This document shows positions 1 to 7,576 of a stretch of 64,000 nucleotides of DNA, piece after piece; the first letter of the stretch is position 1, and the number at the start of each line of letters is the position of its first letter. A program made the position numbers and the translations under genes. The notes below the pieces were generated by a model. The model was not told the origin of the DNA. It saw nothing but the letters and a program-made list of their open reading frames with translations, and searched no databases. Source of the DNA: Algoriphagus chordae (lineage in GTDB: Bacteria; Bacteroidota; Bacteroidia; Cytophagales; Cyclobacteriaceae); NCBI RefSeq assembly GCF_003254055.1, contig NZ_QKZT01000005.1, forward strand, positions 1 through 64,000. Direction: 5' to 3'.

Positions 1-2
1 CT

Positions 3-245
3 TATACCAAAAGCATCCGCAAGATGATCTATACCACTAATGCAGTCGAAGGGTATCACAGGCAGGTTAGAAAGGTCACCAAAACCAAAGGCGCATTTAC
101 CAGTGATATGGCATTGTTGAAACTCGTCTATCTGGCGACAAGAAGGATCGAGAAAAAATGGAGTTCCCCTTTACACAATTGGGGCTTGACTGTCCAACAA
201 TTAGCCATTAAGTTTGAAGGAAGGCTAAAGTTGGATATAAATTAA
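3..245 (+). CDS. IS256-family transposase, C-terminal fragment
   Basis: The reading frame is open from base 3, so the gene starts before the window; the ATG at 24 is internal. The peptide has the C-terminal signature of IS256/mutator DDE transposases: IRKMIYTTNAVEGYHRQ, then VTKTKG, then KLVYLATRRIEKKW, then a tryptophan-containing NWG segment before the end. The catalytic Asp residues would lie upstream, and only the region around the last catalytic Glu (in NAVEG) is present. The gene reads toward the truncated HerA gene on the opposite strand and is followed at once by a strong palindrome. Family assignment is secure; completeness of the element cannot be judged. Confidence 0.85.
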   Translation, partial: YTKSIRKMIYTTNAVEGYHRQVRKVTKTKGAFTSDMALLKLVYLATRRIEKKWSSPLHNWGLTVQQLAIKFEGRLKLDIN

Positions 246-253
246 TAAATTAG

Positions 254-287
254 TTCCCTTCCCTTGGGGTACCCCAAGGGAAGGGAA
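254..287 (+). terminator. 34-bp perfect palindrome after the IS transposase
   Basis: A perfect palindrome (arm TTCCCTTCCCTTGGGGT and its complement) starts nine bases after the transposase stop. It would fold into a 17-bp stem without a real loop. There is no following T-tract, so it may act as a transcription barrier that insulates the IS rather than a classical intrinsic terminator. Confidence 0.5.
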
Positions 288-300
288 GGACAGAGTTTAG

Positions 301-969
301 CTAACACTCCCTCAAGGAGTTTGAACTAATTTTAGAATACTCACCGGTTGCATCAATAAGAATTACTTTGTTGTTAGTCTTGGAAATTACTTCTTCTACC
401 AATTTTGCTACAGTCCAACTCTTTCCCCCACCTGTTGTTCCAACAATGGCGCAATGTCTTCCAAATATTGAATTTAATGAAACTTTACAGTTGGCATCAT
501 TTGAAGTTAACTTTCCTAAATCAGCATATACATTTTCCGATTCATCCTTTTTCTTTCCAAATTCCTTTACATAAATCTCAATTTGTTCGTCTGAGCAGGA
601 ATAAACTTTAGCTCCAATAGCTGGATATTTGGAAACGGTTTTTTCTGCTTTAGCTGGTTCAAATACACTAAAGCTTAAAAGCAACTCAGCCTTTCCTGAT
701 GGATGAAATGCTGTTTCATCGTGCTGAATCGCTTTCTCGCTTATTGTTTTTCTTTCGCCATCTGGTAATTCAATTTCAATAATTCGGGCTAAAAAACCGT
801 ATTCTTCTCCTTCAATAACTATAAAATTTCCAACATTTCCACCTGCAAAAAAAACTCCATTATGACTAAATTTCTCCAAAAGTATTGAAGATGGGAAATG
901 AACTTTCACATATTGGGGAGAAACTTGATTTACGTATCCTAAAAAATAATTGTGATTAAAGGGATCCAT
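301..969 (-). pseudogene. herA: HerA-type ATPase, truncated by IS256 insertion
   Basis: The 222-residue remnant starts with a HAS-barrel-like beta-rich region (about residues 1-100). It then shows a FtsK/HerA-type P-loop, GTTGGGKS at 177-184, and a strand VILIDATGEY at 202-211, which is the HerA-type motif after Walker A. HerA ATPases are normally about 500-600 residues, so most of the ATPase domain is missing (second acidic motif, Arg finger, C-terminal helices). The last residues SLREC and the stop are read out of the IS end. The start overlaps the end of the SIR2 gene by 14 bases, so the two were translationally coupled. In known SIR2-HerA defence systems HerA assembles with SIR2 as a hexamer and is needed for protection. 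The remainder may lie left of the IS. Confidence 0.85.
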
Positions 970-2185
970 CTGCTATATCCTTATGTGGTTCAATATATGT
1001 ACTATTGGATGGGTAATTCTTAGTGAAACCACTGAATGTATCAAAGACAATACTCACGTTTCGTTTTACCTGCATATTTACTTTATCAACAAAAAAAGAC
1101 TTTAAATATGTTGTGTCAATACCACCTGTATTACCATAATTAACAATTAGCAATTGGAAACTTGGATTTTGTTCGACAGCTTCAATGATTACGTTTTGAA
1201 TGTGTTTGTCTTGGAATCCAAATCCTATCACGATTAACAAAGTATTTTCCTTGCGAAGTGACTGTTGAAAACGAGACATCATTTCAAAATACGGTTGTTC
1301 AAATGAACTTTCGTATTTTTCATTTGCAGGATAAATAATTAGGGGTTTTGTTGGATTGTCTTGTTGGATAATTCTGTCAGTGTCATCTTTAAACCAATTC
1401 AAGGAACCGTGCAACTTATAAAGATGGATAACCTTTGAGATAAAACTTTCTTCTTGTTTAATTCTTGTTTTCTCCCTATTTACAATATCAAGGTCAAAAT
1501 ACCTTCCAGAAAATCTTCGTGGTTGGGTAAAAGAAAACCCATCAATAACAATAAATCCACTTTCATTTGCTGCAGTTTCAAACAGTAAGTCATAATTCGT
1601 AGTAAATAGTTGAACTCTAGGATCACTTGGTTTTCGCGCAATGATTTTGTTTAAAAAGTCCTTATGAGGAGCTAGTGGTTGTAATTTTAGATTACATGCT
1701 TCAATAATTTTTGACTCTAAAGGTTGTTTTAATTTATCATCCCCTGTTTTAAGTTCACCATTTAGCTTTTCATATAAGATAATGAAAGACAGCAGTCCTT
1801 CAATGTCTTTATTCTTGTAAAATGATTTCTCTTTAAATCCCTCAATTAATCCTGTAAAAGCCTCAATCTCTACTTCGCAAAAATCCCAGAGCCCTAACCT
1901 TGACTTACCACTTTCTCCCTTTGGTCCATTGTCCAATGAGGTTCCTGCAGCGCTTAACACAACAATATTTTTAAAATGTCTTTTCAAAAATGAATCGTAG
2001 AAAGATTTTTGCTTTTCAAAACAGAGTTCCTTCCCTGTTAATTTTCCCTCTGATTTATTTTCAACAGCTATATCATTTACTAAACAGTCTTCATCTGTAT
2101 AGGATAAAGTATATTCATTTTGAAGCAAAATATATTTAGGGGCTTCCTTTTCTAAAAGGATCTCTTCTTTTTCCTTTTTCATCAT
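956..2185 (-). CDS. SIR2-family NAD-binding defence protein
   Basis: This 409-residue protein has the SIR2-like Rossmann signatures of bacterial anti-phage proteins: SAAGTS at 78-83, FTTNYDLL at 194-201 (candidate catalytic Asn197), LYKLHGSLNW at 255-264 (candidate catalytic His259), and IGFGFQDKHI at 320-329. Proteins of this family in SIR2-HerA, Thoeris ThsA and DSR systems degrade NAD+ on infection. Here the partner is the HerA gene immediately downstream, with a 14-base overlap, so the SIR2-HerA system is the best match. The start codon overlaps the hsdS stop (ATGA). The SIR2 reading frame is intact although HerA is broken. NADase activity is inferred from family, not seen. Confidence 0.85.
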   Translation of the reverse strand: MMKKEKEEILLEKEAPKYILLQNEYTLSYTDEDCLVNDIAVENKSEGKLTGKELCFEKQKSFYDSFLKRHFKNIVVLSAAGTSLDNGPKGESGKSRLGLWDFCEVEIEAFTGLIEGFKEKSFYKNKDIEGLLSFIILYEKLNGELKTGDDKLKQPLESKIIEACNLKLQPLAPHKDFLNKIIARKPSDPRVQLFTTNYDLLFETAANESGFIVIDGFSFTQPRRFSGRYFDLDIVNREKTRIKQEESFISKVIHLYKLHGSLNWFKDDTDRIIQQDNPTKPLIIYPANEKYESSFEQPYFEMMSRFQQSLRKENTLLIVIGFGFQDKHIQNVIIEAVEQNPSFQLLIVNYGNTGGIDTTYLKSFFVDKVNMQVKRNVSIVFDTFSGFTKNYPSNSTYIEPHKDIADGSL

Positions 2186-3657
2186 TCAATAGTTTCAGTA
2201 TAACCTACTTTTACCCTCACCCTACCACTTATCAATTCTGGCAATAAAGCGTCACGCAATTGGGTAAGATTTTCTGTTTCATTCTGAGTCACAAGAATTC
2301 TTTCATTCAATTTTGAAACTGACTTTTTAAATTTATTCAAAACTTTTGCTTTTGGAACCAAAAATGGGATTTGTTTTATGAGTTTTGAATTTACAGCAGT
2401 TGCAATAGAAGATGTACTTCCAAGTCCATCGTAATCAAAATTCTTTAGACATAAATAAATGTAACCTGAAAAAAGCGAGTCCTTGAGATTTGAAAAATGG
2501 GCAATAGCTTCATTAGTGCACATTTCCCTCGTTGTGATTGCAACTCTGCCGACAGTCATTTTAAAGCTTAGAATTACAGAGTTTGATGGCACTTTATTCA
2601 CATTAAATTTTGCAACTGACTCAGCTGTCAAATACTCATCACTATCTGAAATATACATTCCTGAGGTCCCCATGGTTTTAATTGATACCCATATGAAATT
2701 GGAATCACTTTTAGATTCTTCAAACCAATGCTGCTCTTTTCTAGGAGGAGTTTTTCCAATTGAAATTTTAGAAATTTCTTCTGCTCTTTTCACCTCCCAC
2801 CCCTCAGGAATCCATTTCCCCAGCGTCTCATTAAAGACAAAAGAAGAAGGAAATTGGGCAGCGAGGGCTGGGTTGGTGTCGATGAGTCTTTTGGAAACAG
2901 ATTGCTTCGCTCCTTCGTCAGGGCTCCCGCCACGGCGGGCAGGCGCAATGACGGTACGGTTCGCAATAACGCGGCGCTTCTCGGCCATCGCTTCTAACTC
3001 TTCTGGAATCTCATTTCCTATAGCCAACGCGTTATCCAGCACGGGATCGAAGTCCACAAACCAGCTTTTAAACAAGGCTTGCGCCATGGCTTCTAGCGTT
3101 TGGTTCATCCGTCGGTTTAGGGCAATCTTATCATCTAGCTTCCCTAAAATATGGGCTATGGCTTTTTGTTCGGATAGAGGGGGAAGTAGAGTTTTAAATT
3201 GTTTTAGTTTAGCAACTGGAAGTCGAGCCTGATTAGCACTACCTCCCGCTGAGTTTCCTGCAAACCATCTGAACTCAATAGTTCTTAGGATATAAAAAAG
3301 GAATCGGTTATCAAGTTTTGTATTATCTGGTATTATACAGCAGGTATTTTGATTTTGAATTAAATCTCCAAGAGCTTTTGGAATTCTAATTACTTTACCA
3401 ACAGCTGACGACCAATTAGGTGGCCAAGAACCAACCGTAGCTACGACAACATCTCCTTCATTCAGAAAATGTGATTTCCATTTTATGGCATGTTCTTTTG
3501 ACACAAAATTACATTTACTTATATCAATCGAATCATCTGTAAAATCTGAAACTCTAGCTAGTTTCACTCCCATATCAGAGAAATATTCCTGCTTTATCCC
3601 TGCTCCATTTCTAAATGTTGCCAATTCTCCAATTCCAATTTCTTCCCACTCACTCAT
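2182..3657 (-). CDS. hsdS: Type I restriction-modification specificity subunit HsdS
   Basis: The 491-residue protein has two target recognition domains. The first is at about residues 1-160 and ends in the conserved PPLSEQKAIAHILGKLDDKI, followed by a long conserved helix. The second starts near IPEGWEVKRAEEISK (about 285) and ends with LTQLRDALLPELISGRV. It would pair with HsdM to set the methylated and restricted sequence. The linker between the domains contains a peptide translated from a dispersed palindromic repeat (2900-2953). The start ATG overlaps the stop of the upstream ORF6N gene (TATGAGTGA), and its stop overlaps the SIR2 start, so it sits in a tightly coupled operon. Confidence 0.92.
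   Translation of the reverse strand: MSEWEEIGIGELATFRNGAGIKQEYFSDMGVKLARVSDFTDDSIDISKCNFVSKEHAIKWKSHFLNEGDVVVATVGSWPPNWSSAVGKVIRIPKALGDLIQNQNTCCIIPDNTKLDNRFLFYILRTIEFRWFAGNSAGGSANQARLPVAKLKQFKTLLPPLSEQKAIAHILGKLDDKIALNRRMNQTLEAMAQALFKSWFVDFDPVLDNALAIGNEIPEELEAMAEKRRVIANRTVIAPARRGGSPDEGAKQSVSKRLIDTNPALAAQFPSSFVFNETLGKWIPEGWEVKRAEEISKISIGKTPPRKEQHWFEESKSDSNFIWVSIKTMGTSGMYISDSDEYLTAESVAKFNVNKVPSNSVILSFKMTVGRVAITTREMCTNEAIAHFSNLKDSLFSGYIYLCLKNFDYDGLGSTSSIATAVNSKLIKQIPFLVPKAKVLNKFKKSVSKLNERILVTQNETENLTQLRDALLPELISGRVRVKVGYTETIE
2900..2953. repeat. Half of a dispersed palindromic repeat inside hsdS
   Basis: The segment starts GATTGCTTCGCTCCTTCGTC and ends GCAGGCGCAATGACG. It matches the right half of the longer element in hsdM at 5512-5608. 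In the hsdS frame it encodes roughly VIAPARRGGSPDEGAKQS in the linker between the two recognition domains. The GC-rich composition stands out from the surrounding gene. Confidence 0.8.
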
Positions 3658-4588
3658 ACCCCAATACCTTTAAATTTTGCAGAATAGTAACTGTTCCTGC
3701 ATCCATTTTGGAGAAGGCAAACCAGCGCTTGCCCAGATCCTTGATCGATGCTCCGATATGATAGATTTCCTTTACGTCCAGAATCAGAAATCGGTCGTGT
3801 ACTTTCGTAAACTCCTGAATCTGTATGGGTGGATATTGCGCATTGTACTTATCCAGATCTATTCGGAGTTGCTTGGGGATGGTTTTGGTGAAAATCGTGC
3901 ATTTTACCCCAGCTCTCCTTTTTCCCAGAAGCCACAAGACCGAATCATCCACATAATTATCCAAGAGTAAGATCGATTTTTCTGCCTTGCGGACTAAGTC
4001 AGAAACAAACTGATGTGCATCAAACACCTGCCCATCAAAGAAAATCCCTTGCTTCGGCGCAGGGTCTTTACTTTCCAAGGCTTTAAAAATCTGCTCGAAC
4101 TTTTGATCCGATTCCAACTGCTTTAATTCTACCCGATCCATACGCTGGATGATCAATTGGTTGGAAGATAGCTGCTTGCGCATGGCAATAAATGCATTCA
4201 TAATTTGGATACTGACCTGAATAGCAATATCAGATCTCAACACCGCAGAAAGCATAGCGACACCCTGCTCGGTGAATGCATAGGGTCTATACTTAATGTT
4301 TTTACCAAGTTTATTATTCAAGGTCACATTTTGTGACCTTGAATTTGAGGCTACATTTTGAAATCCCAAATGACCAAACCGGTCACTATTTGTGACCAGT
4401 TCAGATAAATCATTTTCGTTGAGTTGAAATCGAAATGAATCAGGAAAACGGGAAATATTCCGTTTTACGGCTTGATTGAGCACCTTAGTTTCGATTTGGT
4501 ACAATTCAGCCAAATCACGGTCTATCATCACCTGCTGATCTTGAAAGGTGAAAATTCGATTTTCGATAGGTTGAAGATCCTTACTCAT
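3650..4588 (-). CDS. ORF6N-domain protein with C-terminal PLD-like domain
   Basis: Residues 8-92 form an ORF6N DNA-binding domain (IENRIFTFQDQQVMIDRDLA, then LNQAVKRNISRFP). They are followed by the usual helical extension with FTEQGVAMLSAVLRS at 105-119. Residues 185-300 resemble a phospholipase D-like or HKD-type half site: SILLLDNYVDDSVLWLL, GVKCTIFTKT, then KVHDRFLILD at 262-271. ORF6N/KilA-N proteins are common in phages and as extra genes inside bacterial type I RM operons; their role there is not established. The final residues NLKVLGYE repeat the HsdM C-terminus, and the gene overlaps hsdS by 8 bases. A nucleic-acid-processing accessory factor is plausible but inferred. Confidence 0.8.
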   Translation of the reverse strand: MSKDLQPIENRIFTFQDQQVMIDRDLAELYQIETKVLNQAVKRNISRFPDSFRFQLNENDLSELVTNSDRFGHLGFQNVASNSRSQNVTLNNKLGKNIKYRPYAFTEQGVAMLSAVLRSDIAIQVSIQIMNAFIAMRKQLSSNQLIIQRMDRVELKQLESDQKFEQIFKALESKDPAPKQGIFFDGQVFDAHQFVSDLVRKAEKSILLLDNYVDDSVLWLLGKRRAGVKCTIFTKTIPKQLRIDLDKYNAQYPPIQIQEFTKVHDRFLILDVKEIYHIGASIKDLGKRWFAFSKMDAGTVTILQNLKVLGYE

Positions 4589-4601
4589 GACTCAAAATCG
4601 T

Positions 4602-4733
4602 CTGAATCACGGATTGATACGGATTTTAGGATTTCACGGATTGTTGAACCCCTGCTTTCGATTCCTAAGCCATTTATCATTTTTTTCACCTTTCTAATTT
4701 TCATCTGTTTAATCATTTAATCCGTGTCATCCT
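4602..4733. repeat. Inverted-repeat element, diverged copy
   Basis: This intergenic stretch opens with GTCTGAATCACGGATTGAT and closes with a weaker inverted counterpart (TTTAATCCGTGTCATCC, then a nearby GGTTCAGAC). It resembles the better preserved element at 5151-5276 and lies on the other side of the GxxExxY gene. The ends are approximate. Confidence 0.6.
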
Positions 4734-4750
4734 TCCCTGGTTCAGACATT

Positions 4751-5128
4751 TCATCTTACCAATCGTTTAAATGTCATTGATTTGCTTCCGAAATTAATCA
4801 GCAAACCTACCTCAAGTTGATAGGCCTTCAAGTAGTTTAAGGCTTGAGCCAAATGGACATCTTCTAATTCCTTGATGGCTTTCAGCTCTACTAATACGTT
4901 TCCTTCCACCACAAAATCTGCCCGTCTTGTTCCCAAAGGATGCGCTAATTCCTTATACCAGATATCCTGTTCGATTTCTCTGGCAAACTCCAAATTCTTT
5001 TGAGCGAATTCATAAGCCAAGGCTCGTTGATAGATGACTTCTTGAAATCCGTTACCTAGTTCCTTGTGTACCTCAAAGGCAGCCCCAATTATCTTTTCGG
5101 TTATTTCCTTATGTTTCAACTCAGTCAT
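4751..5128 (-). CDS. GxxExxY protein (PDDEXK nuclease-like)
   Basis: The 125-residue protein carries the family motif G27-x-x-E30-x-x-Y33 (GNGFQEVIYQ). It also has a PD-(D/E)XK-like core: RRADFVVEGNVLVELKAIK, with Asp71, Glu81 and Lys83 as candidate metal-binding residues. Length is typical for the family. The biochemical function of GxxExxY proteins is not established; the fold suggests a small nuclease. The gene lies between hsdM and the ORF6N gene and is bracketed by two related inverted-repeat elements, which suggests that it arrived as a cassette. It is in the same orientation as the operon, so it is probably co-transcribed. Confidence 0.85.
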   Translation of the reverse strand: MTELKHKEITEKIIGAAFEVHKELGNGFQEVIYQRALAYEFAQKNLEFAREIEQDIWYKELAHPLGTRRADFVVEGNVLVELKAIKELEDVHLAQALNYLKAYQLEVGLLINFGSKSMTFKRLVR

Positions 5129-5150
5129 CCCTGAGATCTATTTAAATTCA

Positions 5151-5276
5151 TCTGAATCACGGATTGATTCTGATCATTGGATTTCACAGATAGTTTGAAC
5201 CTTCTTGTTATTCTTCCTCTATATTTCATTTTACGTTTCTGTGTAATCCTTTAATCTATTAAATCCGTGATTCAGA
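5151..5276. repeat. MITE-like element with 15-bp perfect terminal inverted repeats
   Basis: The element begins TCTGAATCACGGATT (5151-5165) and ends with its exact reverse complement AATCCGTGATTCAGA (5262-5276). No coding sequence is visible inside. Its left-reading end supplies the hsdM stop codon (TGA at 5274-5272), so it joined or replaced the original 3' end of hsdM. A related, more diverged copy is at 4602-4733. Confidence 0.8.
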
Positions 5277-6981
5277 TATTATATCCCAATACTTTTAAAT
5301 TCTCCCGAATAGCTTGATCCAATTCCTCGGCTTGAGCCATTTGGTCTTTCAGTTTGGCTGTCAGTTCTGTCATTTTATCCTCGAAGTGGATTCCATCGTC
5401 TTCTTCTTCCGCTACGCCTACATAGCGACCGGGAGTCAGGACGTAGTCATTGGCTTGGATTTCGGCAAGGGTGGCGGATTTGCAGTAGCCTGGGATGTCT
5501 TCGTAGGCTTCCGTCATTGCGAGCGCAGCGCGGCAATCTGTTCCATCGAGAGATTGAGATTGCTTCGCTCCTTCGTCGCTCCCGCCACTGCGGGCAGGCG
5601 CAATGACGTTGTCAGGCTGAGCGGAGTCGAGGGGGGCTTCGACTTCGCTCAGCCTGACATCACTGGAATTACGCCAAGTATGGTAAGTATTCGCGATATA
5701 GGAAATGTCTTCTTTGGTAAGTTCTTTTTGGGTGCGGTCGATCATGCTGCCGAGTTGACGGGCATCGATAAAGAGGGTTTCTCCTCTCCTGTCTCTGAAG
5801 ATATTTCCGGTGGCTGAGCTTGTCGAAGCCTTATTTTTGGTGATAAACCAGAGACAAACCGGAATCTGTGTGGTATAGAAGAGTTGACCCGGTAGCGCGA
5901 TCATGCAGTCCACCATGTCCTTATCCACCAGTTGCTGACGGATCTCTCCCTCGCCTGATGTATTGCTACTCATGGAGCCATTCGCCAAGACAAAGCCTGC
6001 CGTTCCATTTTCGGAGAGTTTGCTCAGCATATGCAGAATCCATGCATAGTTGGCATTTCCTGCCGGAGGTGTGGTAAAACCAGACCAGCGGGAATCAGCC
6101 TCCAGTTCGTTCTTTTCCCGCCACTGACTTTGGTTGAAAGGAGGATTGGCCATAATGTAATCTGCCTTCAGATCTGGATGCTGATCTTTAAAAAAAGTAT
6201 CTGCTGGTACATCGCCCAAATTGGCAGAAATCCCACGGATGGCTAGGTTCATTTTCGCCAGTTTATAGGTCACGGCAGTATATTCCTGCCCGTAGATGGA
6301 AATGTCTTTGGTATTGCCCTGATGACTTTTCACAAAGTCAATACTCTGCACAAACATCCCACCCGAACCACAAGCTGGATCATAGATCTTTCCCTTGTAG
6401 GGCTCGAGCATTTCGGCGATCAGGTTTACGATACACTTCGGCGTATAGAATTCTCCACCGCCTTTTCCCTCGGCAGCCGCGAAGCGACCCAAGAAGTATT
6501 CATAAATCCTGCCCACCACATCTTCCTCGGCATCGCCTACAGTATCGATGTTATTGATGGTATCGAGCAGGGCGGCAAGTTTGCTTGGATCGAGATTGAG
6601 TCGGGAAAAGTAATTGTCAGGAAGTGCGCCTTTCAGCGAAGGGTTGTTCTTTTCGATGGTATGCAGGGCAGTATCGACGATCAAGGCGATGTTATCCTGT
6701 TTGGCATTGTCGATGACATGGTTCCAGCGGCTTTCCGGAGCGAGAAAGAAGACATTCTTCATATTGTAGAACGCCGCCATCTCCAGGTATTTCTCCTTGC
6801 CCTCTGCGATCAGTTCTTCTCTTCTTTGGGCAAAGGTGTCACTGGCAAACTTTAAAAAGATCAATCCCAGCACGACGTGTTTGTATTCTGAGCTTTCTAC
6901 TGTTCCTCTGAGTTTATTGGCCGAATCCCAGAGGGTTTCTTCCATGGACTTTTGATTCTTTTGGGCTGCTTGTATAGCCAT
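5272..6981 (-). CDS. hsdM: Type I restriction-modification methyltransferase subunit HsdM
   Basis: The 569-residue adenine-N6 methyltransferase has an N-terminal HsdM helical domain (about 10-145). Its catalytic domain contains the SAM-binding motif DPACGSGG at 201-208 and the catalytic motif NPPF at 279-282. The C-terminal part contains an extra segment of about 50 residues (around 438-490) translated from two abutting palindromic repeats at 5512-5658, just before the usual C-terminal helices. The C-terminus reads NLKVLGYNI, and the stop codon lies in an inverted-repeat element. It is the first gene of the minus-strand defence operon, and no hsdR is present in the window. Activity is likely if the repeat-derived insertion is tolerated. 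Confidence 0.93.
   Translation of the reverse strand: MAIQAAQKNQKSMEETLWDSANKLRGTVESSEYKHVVLGLIFLKFASDTFAQRREELIAEGKEKYLEMAAFYNMKNVFFLAPESRWNHVIDNAKQDNIALIVDTALHTIEKNNPSLKGALPDNYFSRLNLDPSKLAALLDTINNIDTVGDAEEDVVGRIYEYFLGRFAAAEGKGGGEFYTPKCIVNLIAEMLEPYKGKIYDPACGSGGMFVQSIDFVKSHQGNTKDISIYGQEYTAVTYKLAKMNLAIRGISANLGDVPADTFFKDQHPDLKADYIMANPPFNQSQWREKNELEADSRWSGFTTPPAGNANYAWILHMLSKLSENGTAGFVLANGSMSSNTSGEGEIRQQLVDKDMVDCMIALPGQLFYTTQIPVCLWFITKNKASTSSATGNIFRDRRGETLFIDARQLGSMIDRTQKELTKEDISYIANTYHTWRNSSDVRLSEVEAPLDSAQPDNVIAPARSGGSDEGAKQSQSLDGTDCRAALAMTEAYEDIPGYCKSATLAEIQANDYVLTPGRYVGVAEEEDDGIHFEDKMTELTAKLKDQMAQAEELDQAIRENLKVLGYNI
5512..5658. repeat. Two adjacent palindromic repeats inserted in frame in hsdM
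   Basis: Element 1 (5512-5608) starts CGTCATTGCGAGCGCAGCG and ends CAGGCGCAATGACG, with complementary ends. Element 2 (5611-5658) starts GTCAGGCTGAGCGGAGTCGA and ends CGCTCAGCCTGAC, again complementary. Both keep the hsdM frame open. A related partial motif (GGCTGAGCTTGTCGAAGCC) lies nearby at about 5812-5830, also in coding sequence. Confidence 0.85.
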
Positions 6982-7576
6982 TAGGTATGGGATCTTTTTA
7001 GAATTGATTGATTCTTACTGAAATTTCAAGCAAGCCAAAAACATGGAGCTTACATACGTTTTAAAAAATTTCAGAACTAAGAACTCTTAAATATATAAAA
7101 GTTCGTCACCAAGAAAAGGCAGTTCATCAAATATTTTTAGCTGTTTTGATAGGTGTAAGTCCTGGATGTTCTTAGCTGTTCGGGTCTCGGTGGATATCGG
7201 GATTCAATTCCTAACCCATATCTCAGGAATTTGTAATTTCTTAAACCATAATCTCAGGTAATTTATTTCAGCGAAATAAAATGAAACTCATTTCCATCCT
7301 CCCGCATTCACACTCGTTTTCAAAAGATGGCTTTGGGCGGGAGGAGAATTTTTTATCGTTATCCTATTTACCATGGGTTGAAACCCATGGCTACAAACAT
7401 CTCGCTCCTACGGAGCTAGTTCCGATAATAATCTCCTCTGCGAAATTCTTTGTGTCCTTTAGCCGCCGTTCGTGTCTTCACGAATAATAGCTGGAATGTA
7501 ATCTCAAAGCTTACTCCAAATAATCGAAACCTTCGAGGTTTTAAAAACCTCAAAGGTTATTATCCACATTAGAGAT
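6982..7576. other. Intergenic region with dispersed hairpin repeats
   Basis: No gene is supported here. The hsdM promoter must lie in the right-flanking part of this segment. At 7371-7390 there is a perfect palindrome (CCATGGGTTGAAACCCATGG) followed by CTACAAACATCTCGCTCCTA, a composition typical of dispersed repeats in Bacteroidota. Short open frames here look repeat-derived. Confidence 0.6.
7527..7559 (-). terminator. Hairpin downstream of the serine hydrolase gene
   Basis: The inverted repeat AACCTTCGAGGTTTT / AAAACCTCAAAGGTT lies 18 bases after the stop of the minus-strand hydrolase. It has A/T-rich flanks. It is well placed to end that transcript, though the sequence may also be a dispersed palindrome. 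Confidence 0.5.

Larger units (their letters stand above)
1..311 (+). mobile_element. IS256-family insertion sequence, right end (partial)
   Basis: This is the 3' end of an insertion sequence that runs off the left edge. It holds the C-terminus of an IS256/mutator-type transposase, a perfect palindrome, and a terminal segment that reads from the outside as GGGAGTGTTAGCTAAACTCT. The outer boundary near 311 is inferred: the neighbouring HerA-like frame stops matching any HerA-type sequence there and reaches a stop codon at 301-303 inside the IS end. The left end and the target duplication lie outside the window, so the exact boundary is uncertain by a few bases. Confidence 0.75.

Noticed and set aside
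5314..6855. Plus-strand open frames across hsdM
   Set aside because: They are antisense shadows; the minus strand has clear DPACGSGG and NPPF motifs.
7281..7487. 68-codon frame between hsdM and the hydrolase
   Set aside because: It crosses a dispersed palindrome (CCATGGGTTGAAACCCATGG) and has no protein-like features.
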